A stretch of 34,215 bases of DNA, taken from an uncultured Bryobacteraceae bacterium. GTDB taxonomy: Bacteria > Acidobacteriota > Terriglobia > Bryobacterales > Bryobacteraceae. The DNA is taken from contig CAKZUE010000087.1 in assembly GCA_937920635.1 (NCBI GenBank), positions 1 to 34,215 of the forward strand, read 5' to 3'. Below the pieces are notes generated by a model. That model was not told where the DNA came from. It worked only from the letters and a program-made list of their open reading frames with translations, and searched no databases. Positions 1 through 7,966 of the stretch are shown here, in pieces (positions within the stretch are counted from its first letter, which is position 1; every line of letters starts with the position of its first letter). The position numbers and the translations under genes are program-made.

Positions 1-137
1 TACTCGCCGAGCAGCATGGCGAGGATGAGGATGCCGAACAGCGTGGTGGTGGCGGCGAGCACGCCGACGGTGCGGAGGAAGCGGGCGAGCCTCTCTTCGC
101 GCTTTTCCTGTTCTCTGCGGATCATCATGTCAAACAT
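1..137 (-). CDS. Small membrane protein, N-terminal part (runs off window)
   Basis: Only the first 45 codons are visible, read leftward from ATG at 137-135, with a good ribosome site AGGAGA at 145-150. The start is highly charged (RREQEKREERLARFLR), followed by a hydrophobic stretch from about residue 24 to 43 that would form one membrane segment with the charged end in the cytoplasm. I do not recognise the family. The rest lies outside the window, so length and function are open. It is supported by the ribosome site, GC-rich codon use and the charged-then-hydrophobic pattern. Confidence 0.55.
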   Translation of the reverse strand, partial: MFDMMIRREQEKREERLARFLRTVGVLAATTTLFGILILAMLLGE

Positions 138-1173
138 TCGAGTGTCTCCTTTCCAGAAATTCCACCCTGCCGGGGTTGGGCCCCAGGGAACGGCCCAACC
201 CCGGGCCCGCCAGGTGCGGGCGATGCACGCGTCACCCTGAGTGGAAGACCGGAGGCTGCATTCGCCGTAGAATCGCGCCGGAGGCGGCGCCCGATCAACC
301 CGGTCCTGGCCTCGAGGGCACGGTGTGCGAGATCGCATTATGGATGGAGCACGCGGTTGGCCATACCCGGAGTTGAACGGGCCGGGCGGCCGGGCGCGTC
401 AAGTGATTTTTGCAATTTGCTGAATAGAGGCAGCTTGCAGCGGGCGCGGCGGCTGGCATTCGTGGATCGTGCGCCGCCGGCGGCCTGCTGTGGACGCGCC
501 TGGCTGACGGATTTGCGGCACAGATCGCGAGGGAGAGTCCGAATTGGGACTGTCCGGGGGCGCCTGGCCGCGCTTTCGGCGCTCCTGTGCGGCAGGGTTG
601 GGCGCAGATGCTGGCAACGGCCGCCCGGTTGCCGCGTCACGGGCCAACTGGGGAACCAGAAGGGTTTGACACGATGGCGGCGGTGTGTATACTCGGGTTG
701 TCCGGGAATCGAAAACGGAGTCATCCTGGTTCGATCCTCATAGCAGCGCAATCTGGATCCTGCGGTCAGCGGCTCGCTGGATCACAGGAGTCCAGAGTGG
801 AACCGTTCGAGTCCAGAATCAAGGCTTGCGGCGACGCCAACCGGTTGAGGGTCGTGATGCCGCCGTTCCAGCGCGAAGCAAACGCCTGTGACACGCAGGA
901 TGCTGGCGGGATGCCTCGACCGAGCCCACCCCGGCGCGTGACGCGCATGAGAGCGGCCGGCGTGATTCGGTCCGGCGCCAAGGCGCACGCCTGTTCCGCC
1001 CACAGGGGTGGATCGAGAAACCCGGCAAGTTCCTGTGTGAATTCCCGTGGAAGAGCGAGTCTGGGCCGGGTTTTTCCGGGCGGGCTGCCGAGCCGGCGCC
1101 GCACGCGGGCAGGTCGGAGGAATGCAGACCGGCGCGACCCGAAACCGCGGGCGCCGGGGCAGCGGGAGGCCAG
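138..1173. other. Long intergenic region without a convincing gene
   Basis: About 1 kb separates the leftward gene at the edge from the carrier gene at 1177. Open frames exist on both strands, but they overlap one another, are rich in Arg, Pro and Cys, and have no sensible ribosome sites, which is typical of chance frames in GC-rich DNA. The one clear signal is a near-consensus rightward promoter at 666-693. I see no tRNA, no repeat and no convincing terminator. The region may hold an untranslated RNA or a long leader for the carrier gene. Confidence 0.5.
666..693 (+). promoter_or_regulatory. Near-consensus sigma-70 promoter
   Basis: TTGACA at 666-671 matches the -35 consensus fully, and TATACT at 688-693 matches the -10 consensus at five of six positions, with a 16-bp spacer. 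Transcription would start near 700. The next rightward gene begins at 1177, about 480 nt downstream, so the transcript is either a long leader or a separate small RNA. This is the strongest promoter by consensus in the window. Confidence 0.6.
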
Positions 1174-1176
1174 GTG

Positions 1177-2277
1177 ATGTGGAATCAACTTGCTCGACCA
1201 ACTGACGCTATCCGGTATTTCCATCCGGGCTGGTTCGCTTCGGTGATGGGAACAGGCATTCTGGCGGTGGCCACGGCGCACACGGCGCCGTTTGCCGGCT
1301 GGCTGGAACGGCTGGCGCTGGCGCTGTGGGCGCTGAACACGGCTCTGTGCCTGGTGTTGCTTGTGCCCTGGACGGCACGGTGGGTTTTTTTCTTCAAGGA
1401 CGCGTGGGCCGACGTATCCCACCCAACCCGGGGGCCGTTCTACTCGACTCTGCCGATAGGGCTGCTGGTGCTCGGCGTCGATTTCTCAGCCATCGCCCGC
1501 CCCCACATAGGGGCCGATCTCGCCATACCCATCGCCCAGGGGCTGTGGATCGCGGGCACCGTATTGGCCTTCTTCTTCGGCGTTCTGATTCCCTTCCGGT
1601 GGTTCAGCAGCCCATCCATTCCGGTGGAGCAGACCAACGGCGGGTGGTTTATGCCTCCTGTGGCCAATATCGTCGTGCCGGCGAGCGCCGCGCCTCTGAT
1701 CGCCACATGGGGTTCGGAGCCGCTGTCCTCTTTCATGTGCCTGGTGTCGTTCAGCTTCTTCGGCATCGGATTCTTCCTGTTTCTCATTGTCACCGTGCTG
1801 CTGATGGCCCGGCTCATCTATCATGGGCTGCCGCACGCGCATCTGGCTCCCACATTGTGGATCGGGTTGGGACCGATCGGCGTGGGAAGCATGGCGCTGG
1901 CGCGGCTGTCGACGGCGGCGAGTCCCATCCTGGGCGGATACATCGGCGAGGCGCAGGTCTTTCTGCGGCTGGCTTCGCTGTGCCTGTGGGGTTTCGGAGT
2001 GTGGTGGTTGTTCTCGGCGATCCTGCTCACGCTCTACTACCTGCGCGAGCCGTTCCCGTTCGCAATGAGCTGGTGGGCCTTCACGTTTCCCCTGGGCGCA
2101 TACACGGTAGCCACCTACCTTCTGGCTGACGCGTACCATAGCGCGCCTCTGAAGGTGTTCGGATTCGCTCTTTGGGTATTGCTGGTTCTTTTCTGGAGCA
2201 TGGTGCTTGTCCGGACTGCGGCAGGCACCTACTCGGGCGCTCTGCTGGGTCCGCCTGCTCCGGCGCCGGCCCGATGA
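1177..2277 (+). CDS. TDT family (TehA/SLAC1-type) membrane carrier
   Basis: The 366-residue protein is almost entirely hydrophobic, with about ten membrane helices. It opens with the family hallmark FHPGWFASVMGTGILAVA at about residues 15-32. The family includes tellurite-resistance protein TehA, fungal Mae1 malate and Ssu1 sulfite carriers, and plant SLAC1 anion channels; members move small anions such as dicarboxylates, sulfite or chloride. The substrate cannot be told from sequence alone. GTG at 1174 and ATG at 1177 are both possible starts; GGGAGG at 1164-1169 is better spaced (7 nt) for ATG. It stands alone, with long non-coding stretches on both sides. Confidence 0.88.
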   Translation: MWNQLARPTDAIRYFHPGWFASVMGTGILAVATAHTAPFAGWLERLALALWALNTALCLVLLVPWTARWVFFFKDAWADVSHPTRGPFYSTLPIGLLVLGVDFSAIARPHIGADLAIPIAQGLWIAGTVLAFFFGVLIPFRWFSSPSIPVEQTNGGWFMPPVANIVVPASAAPLIATWGSEPLSSFMCLVSFSFFGIGFFLFLIVTVLLMARLIYHGLPHAHLAPTLWIGLGPIGVGSMALARLSTAASPILGGYIGEAQVFLRLASLCLWGFGVWWLFSAILLTLYYLREPFPFAMSWWAFTFPLGAYTVATYLLADAYHSAPLKVFGFALWVLLVLFWSMVLVRTAAGTYSGALLGPPAPAPAR

Positions 2278-2953
2278 ACTGCGGCCGGCAGTGATCGGGA
2301 GCGCCAAATACGCCGCCGGGAGAGGGCAGGACGCAGTGCTGCGGGCCAGCACTGAGGGGCGGCGAGGCTTTTCACCGGTTTTTTCTCTCCTATGGGTTGG
2401 TCACGCGAAAGGGGGTGCTCCACGGATGAAAACCGCGGAAGCCCTGGCGGGGCGCACAGAAAGCCTGGTGCGGAAAGCGGGACCCGGCACGGTGCTGTGC
2501 CGCGAGCGAAGCGGCCGGAGGCCGCGGGAGGGAACGGCGCCGATGGCGGCGTCCGTGGCGGGCGCGGCCGCGGGAGGACTTCTCACTCCCGGGCGCTTCG
2601 CGCCCTCCGTCGGCGGCATAGAACCGTGCGGCTGCGGCGTTTGTGGGCGGCGCGGGACCGGGCGGGGCAAAGCTGGCGGGCAGCCCCGCGCCTAAAGCTG
2701 GGCAAATCGGAAATAGATGCGCAGTCAAGGCCGCTTCGAGGCCTCGTGCGCGGCGCAGGCCGGCGATGGGGCCGGGCCCGGGTTTTTCAGGCCTGCAGCG
2801 GAACCTCGGCTTTATGGCCGATCACTTTACCCGGTTTTTGAGAGATTAAATTGGTGCCAGGCGGGCCTGTCCCCGGTTTATGAGGTGGGCGGGCGGCCAC
2901 CGGCTAAAGCCGAGGGGAATCCGAAACAGATGAGCCGCGAGGCGAGGGGCATA
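2278..2953. other. Intergenic region with degenerate repeats
   Basis: About 680 bases lie between the carrier gene and the leftward gene ending at 2954. No frame here looks like a protein. It contains one copy of the dispersed hairpin repeat (2831-2879) and two related segments at 2693-2723 and 2905-2936 that share the pattern TAAAGC...GAAA.AGATG, suggesting an old duplication. The rest is very GC-rich with short self-complementary pieces. No terminator with a clear T-run was seen. Confidence 0.5.
2831..2879 (+). repeat. Dispersed hairpin repeat, copy 1
   Basis: The 32-nt core at 2848-2879 starts AAATTGGTGCCAGG and ends CCTGTCCCCGGTTT. It folds with the outer arms AAATTGG and CCGGTTT (two T-G pairs on this strand), an inner AGG/CCT stem and a CGGG loop. 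It is identical to the core at 32812-32843, and the 5' flank (CCGGTTTTTGAGAGATT, 2831-2847) also matches the flank there with few differences. It looks like a REP-type extragenic palindrome; no transposase for it is present in the window. Confidence 0.75.
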
Positions 2954-3466
2954 TCAGAGTTCATTCAGGAACCGGATTTGGTCGGGGCGGAGGCAGGAAG
3001 GCACGCCCCACTGGGCGGCTTCTTCGCTGCGGCGGGCGGCGGGGAGTTCGCGCCGGGCGGCGGGGAGGCGGAGCCAGCGGGTTTCCTGGCGCGGCAGGCG
3101 GCAGGCGAAGAGTTCTTCTTCAATGGCGGCGAGGCGGGTGAGGCGCTCCATGCCGAGGGAGGCGGCCGAGGCGCGCAAAGCAAGCGAGACGACGAAGCCG
3201 AGGCGGTTCTGGATGCCGCGGCGGCGGGCTTCGGCGACGAGCCAGCTCCAGTCGAGGCTCTCGTAGCGGAGGACGAGCCAGGGGAGGGCCTCGATGACAG
3301 GCTCCTCAAGGCGGTCGCAGGCGAGGGCGGCCATAAGGACAACGGCGGGGTCATGGCCCTCTTCTTGAGCCTGGATTTCGGAGAAAAGGGAGAGGAAGCC
3401 GGGATAGCCGAGGGCGCCGAGGGCGTCCTGGATGGCACGGAGGCGCAGGTCGTCGGAACGGGCCAC
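2954..3466 (-). CDS. Hypothetical helical protein
   Basis: The 170-residue protein has a balanced composition and many predicted helices, unlike the overlapping rightward frame, which is Gly/Ala/Glu-rich and clearly a shadow. I do not recognise a family. A central stretch (LPWLVLRYESLDWSWLVAEA, about residues 82-101) followed by RRRGIQNRLGF is distinctive; I see no catalytic motif, signal peptide or membrane segment. The GTG start at 3466 has no ribosome site, but TAGATT at 3473-3478 lies exactly 6 nt upstream, the spacing expected of a -10 box giving a leaderless mRNA. It is divergent from coaD, 93 bp away. Confidence 0.6.
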   Translation of the reverse strand: MARSDDLRLRAIQDALGALGYPGFLSLFSEIQAQEEGHDPAVVLMAALACDRLEEPVIEALPWLVLRYESLDWSWLVAEARRRGIQNRLGFVVSLALRASAASLGMERLTRLAAIEEELFACRLPRQETRWLRLPAARRELPAARRSEEAAQWGVPSCLRPDQIRFLNEL

Positions 3467-3518
3467 CGTAACAATCTAGCAGCCGCAGGGCGGTTCAGGC
3501 TGAGGCGGCGGGCGGGCG

Positions 3519-3524
3519 TACAAT
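3519..3524 (+). promoter_or_regulatory. -10 box for coaD
   Basis: TACAAT matches the -10 consensus at five of six positions and would start transcription near 3531, giving a leader of about 30 nt with a GGAAG ribosome site before the GTG start at 3560. No clear -35 element is present. Confidence 0.4.
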
Positions 3525-3559
3525 GAGGGAACATTCCGTGGACGAAGGAAGACGCAGCA

Positions 3560-4072
3560 GTGAGTGAGAGGCAATTGCGCATTGCCGTGTATCCCGGCTC
3601 ATTCGATCCGGTGACATACGGCCATCTGGATCTGATCGAGCGATGCTCGCCGCTGGTGGACCGATTGATTGTGGCCGTGCTGCGCAACGCGGGCAAGCAG
3701 CCGCTGTTCACGGCCGAAGAGCGGGTGGAGATGCTGCGGCAAGCGGCGGCGCATCTGGGCAACGTGGATGTGGACAGCTTCGACGGGCTGCTGGTGGAGT
3801 ATGCGCGGCGGCGCGGGGCGTGTCTGCTGCTGCGGGGAATCCGGGCGATCTCCGACTACGAGTACGAGCTCCAGATGGCGCTGATGAACCGGCGGCTGGC
3901 GCCGGAGATCGAGACTATGTTTATGATGGCAGGAGAAGCATACTCTTTCCTCAGTTCACGGCTGGTGAAAGAGGTGATCGCACTGGGCGGCGACGTCAGC
4001 GGCCTGGTGCCGCCCCAGGTCGAGGCGAAGCTGAGGGAGCGGCTGCCGCCGCGGCCCCGGAATTCCAGATGA
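3560..4072 (+). CDS. coaD: Phosphopantetheine adenylyltransferase
   Basis: The enzyme joins ATP and 4'-phosphopantetheine to make dephospho-CoA, the fourth step of CoA synthesis, in the cytoplasm. The 170-residue length is typical. The nucleotidyltransferase motif YPGSFDPVTYGHLDLI is at about residues 11-26, with the HxGH-like turn TYGH. LLRGIRAISDYEYELQMALMNR in the middle and SSRLVKEVIALGGDVSGLVP near the end are CoaD hallmarks. The start is GTG at 3560, with GAAGGAAG upstream at suitable distance. It is divergent from the unknown protein at 2954-3466 and 40 bp ahead of the aminotransferase gene, so the latter two are probably co-transcribed. Confidence 0.96.
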   Translation: MSERQLRIAVYPGSFDPVTYGHLDLIERCSPLVDRLIVAVLRNAGKQPLFTAEERVEMLRQAAAHLGNVDVDSFDGLLVEYARRRGACLLLRGIRAISDYEYELQMALMNRRLAPEIETMFMMAGEAYSFLSSRLVKEVIALGGDVSGLVPPQVEAKLRERLPPRPRNSR

Positions 4073-4112
4073 TCCGGCGAAAGCCGGAAATCCGAACCAC
4101 CGAGTCAGAGGA

Positions 4113-5306
4113 ATGTTGCAAAGATCCATGCCCTTATCCGAGCGTGTCCAGTGCATCAGCGTTTCATCGACGGCGCGGGTCTCGGCGGAAGCCGAGAAGC
4201 TGCGGCGTGCAGGACACGACGTGGTCGACTTCGGCGTAGGCGAGCCTGATTTCCCGACGCCGGAAAACATCAAGCAGGCGGCGGTGCGGGCGCTGGAGGA
4301 GAACTTCACGCGCTACACGGCGATGCCCGGAGTTCAGGAACTGCGCGACGCCGTGTGCCAGCGGCACCGGGCGGACTTCGGGACCAGCTACACCGTGCCG
4401 GAGTGCGTGGTGAGCGTCGGGGGCAAGCACGCGATCTTCAACACGGTCCAGGTGCTGGTAAATGAAGGCGACGAGGTGATCATCCCGGTGCCGTACTGGG
4501 TGACTTACTACGACGTCGTAAGCTACTCCGGCGGGCGGCCGGTGCTGGTGGAGACCAGCGAGCAGGAGGGCTTCGCGCTGACGGCGGCACAGATCGAGCG
4601 GGTGGTGACGCCGAGGACGCGGCTGGTGATTGTGAATTCGCCGTGCAATCCGTCGGGCGCGTTGGTGGACCGGGAAGAGTTCGCCCGGATCGCCCATCTG
4701 GCGAAGAGCCGCGGCTTCTGGCTGTTGACGGACGAATGCTACTGCCGGTTCCTGTACGACAGCGAGCCGTATTCGGTGGCATCGGAGCCGGGGATGAAAG
4801 AGCACGTGGTGGTGGCGGGATCGCTGTCGAAGACGTACGCGATGACGGGCTGGCGCATCGGGTTCACGCTGGCGCCGGCGGAGGTGTCCTCGGCCATCAT
4901 CAAGCTGCAATCGCACTCGACGTCGAATCCGACGTCAATCGCGCAGAAGGCGGCGATCGAGGCGCTGACGGGCGACCAGAGCTCGGTGGACGCGATGCTG
5001 GCTGAATACCGCCGGCGGCGGCAATATGTGCTGGAGCGGCTGCGGGCGATGCCGGGCGTGCGGTGCGCCGAGCCGAGGGGTGCGTTCTACGCCTATCCGA
5101 ACATCCAGGCGGCGCTGGGGCGGAACGGGATCCACACGCCGATGCAGTTCGCCGAGAAGCTGCTGGAGAAGTCGCATGTGGCGGTGGTGCCGGGCGAGGC
5201 GTTCGGAACCGAGCACCACGTGCGGATCTCGTACGCCACATCGATGGAAAAGCTGGAGAAGGGCCTGGGACGGATCGAACAATTCCTGGCGGAAATGATT
5301 GGGTGA
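4113..5306 (+). CDS. aspB: Pyridoxal-phosphate aspartate-type aminotransferase (class I)
   Basis: The 397-residue protein is a class I fold-type I aminotransferase, most like bacterial aspartate/prephenate aminotransferases, moving amino groups between aspartate (or a related acid) and 2-oxoglutarate. Visible are VVDFGVGEPDFPTPENI near the start, NSPCNPSGALVDREEF in the middle, and SLSKTYAMTGWRIGF with the lysine that holds the cofactor. The C-terminal HHVRISYATSMEKLEKGLGRI carries the carboxylate-binding arginine. ATG at 4113 has AGAGGA directly against it; ATG at 4128, giving MPLSERVQ, is a reasonable alternative and fits homologue starts I remember. The exact substrate cannot be fixed from sequence. 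Confidence 0.92.
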   Translation: MLQRSMPLSERVQCISVSSTARVSAEAEKLRRAGHDVVDFGVGEPDFPTPENIKQAAVRALEENFTRYTAMPGVQELRDAVCQRHRADFGTSYTVPECVVSVGGKHAIFNTVQVLVNEGDEVIIPVPYWVTYYDVVSYSGGRPVLVETSEQEGFALTAAQIERVVTPRTRLVIVNSPCNPSGALVDREEFARIAHLAKSRGFWLLTDECYCRFLYDSEPYSVASEPGMKEHVVVAGSLSKTYAMTGWRIGFTLAPAEVSSAIIKLQSHSTSNPTSIAQKAAIEALTGDQSSVDAMLAEYRRRRQYVLERLRAMPGVRCAEPRGAFYAYPNIQAALGRNGIHTPMQFAEKLLEKSHVAVVPGEAFGTEHHVRISYATSMEKLEKGLGRIEQFLAEMIG

Positions 5307-5324
5307 GCCGGGGCGGCGGCCCGC

Positions 5325-5333
5325 TGATATTCT
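5325..5333 (+). promoter_or_regulatory. Extended -10 promoter for the lipoprotein gene
   Basis: TG-A-TATTCT forms an extended -10 element. Transcription would start near 5340, downstream of a possible GTG start at 5303 that overlaps the aminotransferase stop. This supports ATG at 5363 as the lipoprotein start. Confidence 0.35.
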
Positions 5334-5362
5334 GGGAGCAGGCGGGCAGAGCGCCGTCGCGC

Positions 5363-6586
5363 ATGCGCTGGAGGGCAGGATTTATCACGGTCGCCGGGCT
5401 GGCGCTGCTGGCGTCCTGCGCCGGGAGGCCGGAGAGGCAACCCGCGCTGGGGGAAGCCTATGCGGGGCCGATGACGCTCCAGGTGCGTGAAGCGCTGGCA
5501 GCGCGGGCGAAGGCGGCAGATACGCTGAAGCACGGCGAGCGGGTGGAGCTTCTGGGACGGCGCCGGGGCTTTTACCGGATCCGCACGGAACGGGGGCGCG
5601 AGGGGTGGGTGGACGGGCGGCAACTGCTTTCGGCTCAGGAGATGGAAGCGCTGCGAAGGCTGGCGCGGCGCGCCGCGGCCGCGCCTTCGCAGGGCGCCGC
5701 CACGGTGCTGGAACCGCTGAACATGCACACGGGGCCGTACCGGCAGGCGCCCAGCTTCCGGCGGATCCAGCCGGAAGAGCGGGTCGAGGTCATCGCGTAC
5801 GCTCGGATGGAGCGCAAGCCTTATGCGCCTCCGCCGCTTCTGAAACAGAGCAGCGCCACAGCGCAGAAAAAAGCAGCGGCGCCGAAGAGGCGGAAGAACG
5901 GGGCCGAACCGCTGGCCAAGCCGCCCGCGCCGGCCTTGCCCGAGAACTGGCTGGAGATGAGCCGGACGGCGCGCCCGGAGGAGAAGGCGCCCGATGCGGC
6001 GCCGGCGGCGCCCGTGGATGAATGGGCGCTGGTGCGGAGCCGCGACGGCGCGGCGGGGTGGGTGCTGGCGCGAATGCTGTACATGGCGATCCCGGATGAG
6101 GTGGCGCAGTACGCCGAGCGGGCGCGGATCATGGCCTATTTCCAGATCGGCGCCGTGAAGGCAAAAGGCGCGGAGAAGCCGGTGTGGCTGTGGGCGGCGC
6201 AATCGCAGCGCAACGCCGCGCATGATTTCGATTCACTGCGGATCTTCGTCTGGAGCGCGAAGCGGGGCCGCTGGGAGACGGCGTTCATCGAACGGGGGCT
6301 GAAGGGCCGCCTGCCGGTCGAACTCCGGGAGGAGGGCGCGAGGGTGGCGGGCTTCGAGATTGTGGTGGAAGAGAAAGACGGCAGGAGCGTGAAGCGGCGC
6401 TACGACCTGCAAAGCAGCACGTACCGGGCGCGGGTGGCCGCAAGGGAAGAGGCGGCGGCACCGCCATCGTGGATCGAGGACCGGGAAGTGGACGTGGAGG
6501 GAGGCAAGGCGGCGGAAGCGCCGCAGAGCTGGAGGGCGAGGCTGGGCGGGTGGCTGGAGGGGGTGCGGGCGCGGTTCAGCCGTTGA
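5363..6586 (+). CDS. Lipoprotein with two SH3-like regions
   Basis: The 407-residue product begins MRWRAGFITVAGLALLASC, a lipoprotein signal peptide with the lipobox LASC, so the mature protein should be lipid-anchored in the envelope. Two bacterial SH3-like regions follow: the first at about 30-95 (LKHGERVELLGRRRGFYRIR, GREGWVDGRQL), the second at about 115-240, split by a Lys/Ala/Pro-rich insert and ending DGAAGWVLARMLY. The last third (VKAKGAEKPVWLWAAQ...) looks globular and I do not recognise it. SH3-type domains of this kind often bind cell-wall peptides. Its 3' end overlaps that of the opposing ATPase gene by 11 bp. The open frame extends upstream into the aminotransferase, but the signal peptide fixes the start. 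Confidence 0.8.
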   Translation: MRWRAGFITVAGLALLASCAGRPERQPALGEAYAGPMTLQVREALAARAKAADTLKHGERVELLGRRRGFYRIRTERGREGWVDGRQLLSAQEMEALRRLARRAAAAPSQGAATVLEPLNMHTGPYRQAPSFRRIQPEERVEVIAYARMERKPYAPPPLLKQSSATAQKKAAAPKRRKNGAEPLAKPPAPALPENWLEMSRTARPEEKAPDAAPAAPVDEWALVRSRDGAAGWVLARMLYMAIPDEVAQYAERARIMAYFQIGAVKAKGAEKPVWLWAAQSQRNAAHDFDSLRIFVWSAKRGRWETAFIERGLKGRLPVELREEGARVAGFEIVVEEKDGRSVKRRYDLQSSTYRARVAAREEAAAPPSWIEDREVDVEGGKAAEAPQSWRARLGGWLEGVRARFSR

Positions 6587-7352
6587 GATCGACGCGGTCC
6601 ATGGCGAGGAACTCGCGGACGTGGGGGTGCTGGCAGCGGTCGATCTCGCTCACCGGACCGAAGTAGATGACGCGTCCTTCGAAAAGCACGACGACGCGGT
6701 CGGCGACGCGGCGCATGAGATCGAGGTCGTGGGTGACAACGACGCTGGTGAGGCGGAGCTGCTCCTTGAGGCGGTGCATGAGGCTGACCATGAGATCCGA
6801 CATCAGGGGGTCGACCATGGTGGTGGGCTCGTCGTAGAGGATGCACTCGGGCTGGGCGGCGAGGGCGCGGGCGATGGCGACGGCGCGCCGGTGGCCGGTG
6901 GAGAGATCCGAGGGGTAGTCGTGTTCGCGGTCTTCGAGGCCGACCATGCGGAGCAGACCGCGCATGACGTCGAGCTTGTTGCTTTCGTCGTAATCCTCGC
7001 GCAGCTCGAGCGAGAAGAGCACGTTCTCGCCGACGGTGAGGGAGTCGAACAGGGCGCCGCTCTGGAAGACCATGGTGACCTTGCGGCGGATGGCGCGCAG
7101 TTCAGCCTCGCTCATATCGGTGATGTCCTGATGGGCGACGATGACGCGGCCGCTGTCGGGCTTGAGGAACCCCATGATGTGGTTGAGGCTGACGCTCTTG
7201 CCGACGCCGCTGCGCCCGATGATGGCCAGCGTCTCGCCGTCGCGGACGTGAAAGGACACGTCGACCAAAACGGGTTCGTCGAACGTCTTATAGACGTGGC
7301 GAAACTCGATGTAGTGAGGGTAGAGGTCGCTCAACGATTCCATTGTGCCCAT
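6576..7352 (-). CDS. ABC transporter ATPase, MlaF-like, orphan
   Basis: This 258-residue ATPase resembles MlaF, the energy subunit of MCE-type lipid transporters. Walker A is GRSGVGKS (about 47-54), with the MlaF-style MGFLKPDSGRV after it. The Q-loop is VFQSGALFDSLTVGENV, Walker B is CILYDEPTT, and the H-loop is VVTHDLDLM. The signature is DLSTGHRRAVAIARAL, so the usual LSGGQ (LSGGM in many MlaF proteins) is replaced by LSTGH. No MlaE permease or MlaD-type protein is adjacent; its partners must be elsewhere. Its start overlaps the end of mobA by 22 bp, implying co-transcription. ATG at 7343 (MESLSDLY) is an alternative start. Confidence 0.88.
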   Translation of the reverse strand: MGTMESLSDLYPHYIEFRHVYKTFDEPVLVDVSFHVRDGETLAIIGRSGVGKSVSLNHIMGFLKPDSGRVIVAHQDITDMSEAELRAIRRKVTMVFQSGALFDSLTVGENVLFSLELREDYDESNKLDVMRGLLRMVGLEDREHDYPSDLSTGHRRAVAIARALAAQPECILYDEPTTMVDPLMSDLMVSLMHRLKEQLRLTSVVVTHDLDLMRRVADRVVVLFEGRVIYFGPVSEIDRCQHPHVREFLAMDRVDLNG

Positions 7353-7891
7353 TCTTCGGGGGTGTTGATGTTGGCGGCGAAGGCGGGGTGCGGGGCGGGA
7401 AACGGGGTCCAGCGGATGGAGGAGAGCAGATCATGAAGGGCGAGGCGGCGCTCGAGGAGGCGCTGTTCGGCGAGCGGGGCCAGGCGGACATGGTAGACGG
7501 CGCAGAGGGGTTCGAGGCGGCCGCCGGCGCTGACGGTGACAGCGGCGTCGCAGTCCGAGTTCTCCGCTGTGGCGAGGAGGCTGCGGAGGGAAGCGGAGTC
7601 GAGGCCGGGCATGTCGCAGGCCAGCAGGAGGCACCATGTGGCGAGGCCGGAGCGGAGAGCGGCGTCGAGGCCGCTCAGCGGGCCGAGGCCGGGGAAACGC
7701 TCGTCCAGGCAGGGATAGCCGAGGCGGCCGTAGAGCGCGGCCGGCGCTACAAGGACGGCGCGGCCGGCAGCTTCGGCGGCGATGCGGGCGGCGCGCGCGG
7801 CCAGCGGCTCTCCGCCGATTTCCAGCAGCGCCTTGTCGCGGCCCATGCGGCGGCTGCGGCCGCCGGCCAGAATGAAGGCCGCGCGGGTCAT
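7331..7891 (-). CDS. mobA: Molybdenum cofactor guanylyltransferase
   Basis: MobA transfers GMP from GTP to molybdopterin to make the guanine dinucleotide cofactor used by DMSO-reductase-type enzymes. The 186-residue protein opens MTRAAFILAGGRSRRMG, directly followed by RDKALLEIGGEPL, the nucleotide-binding signature of the family, and CDMPGLDSASLRSLL in the middle carries the metal-binding DMP. A longer frame exists (to 7918), but ATG at 7891 sits 6 nt downstream of TACAAT (7898-7903), as expected for a leaderless mRNA, and matches the family's usual N-terminus. No other molybdopterin genes are nearby. It overlaps the downstream ATPase gene. Confidence 0.88.
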   Translation of the reverse strand: MTRAAFILAGGRSRRMGRDKALLEIGGEPLAARAARIAAEAAGRAVLVAPAALYGRLGYPCLDERFPGLGPLSGLDAALRSGLATWCLLLACDMPGLDSASLRSLLATAENSDCDAAVTVSAGGRLEPLCAVYHVRLAPLAEQRLLERRLALHDLLSSIRWTPFPAPHPAFAANINTPEEWAQWNR

Positions 7892-7897
7892 GAGAGA

Positions 7898-7903
7898 ATT
7901 GTA
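7898..7903 (-). promoter_or_regulatory. -10 box giving a leaderless mobA mRNA
   Basis: TACAAT on the minus strand is followed by TCTCTC and then ATG of mobA. With the usual 6-7 nt from -10 to the transcription start, the mRNA would begin at the start codon. No ribosome site is present. No good -35 element was found. Confidence 0.45.
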
Positions 7904-7966
7904 GCAGCGGCGGCGCATCGGGCCGCCCGGCTGCCAGTGACACAGAAATGGCTTTGTGTTTGAAAC

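Noticed and set aside
727-745. GGTTCGATCC resembling a tRNA T-arm
   Set aside because: The flanks do not pair, and no acceptor, D or anticodon arm is present nearby.
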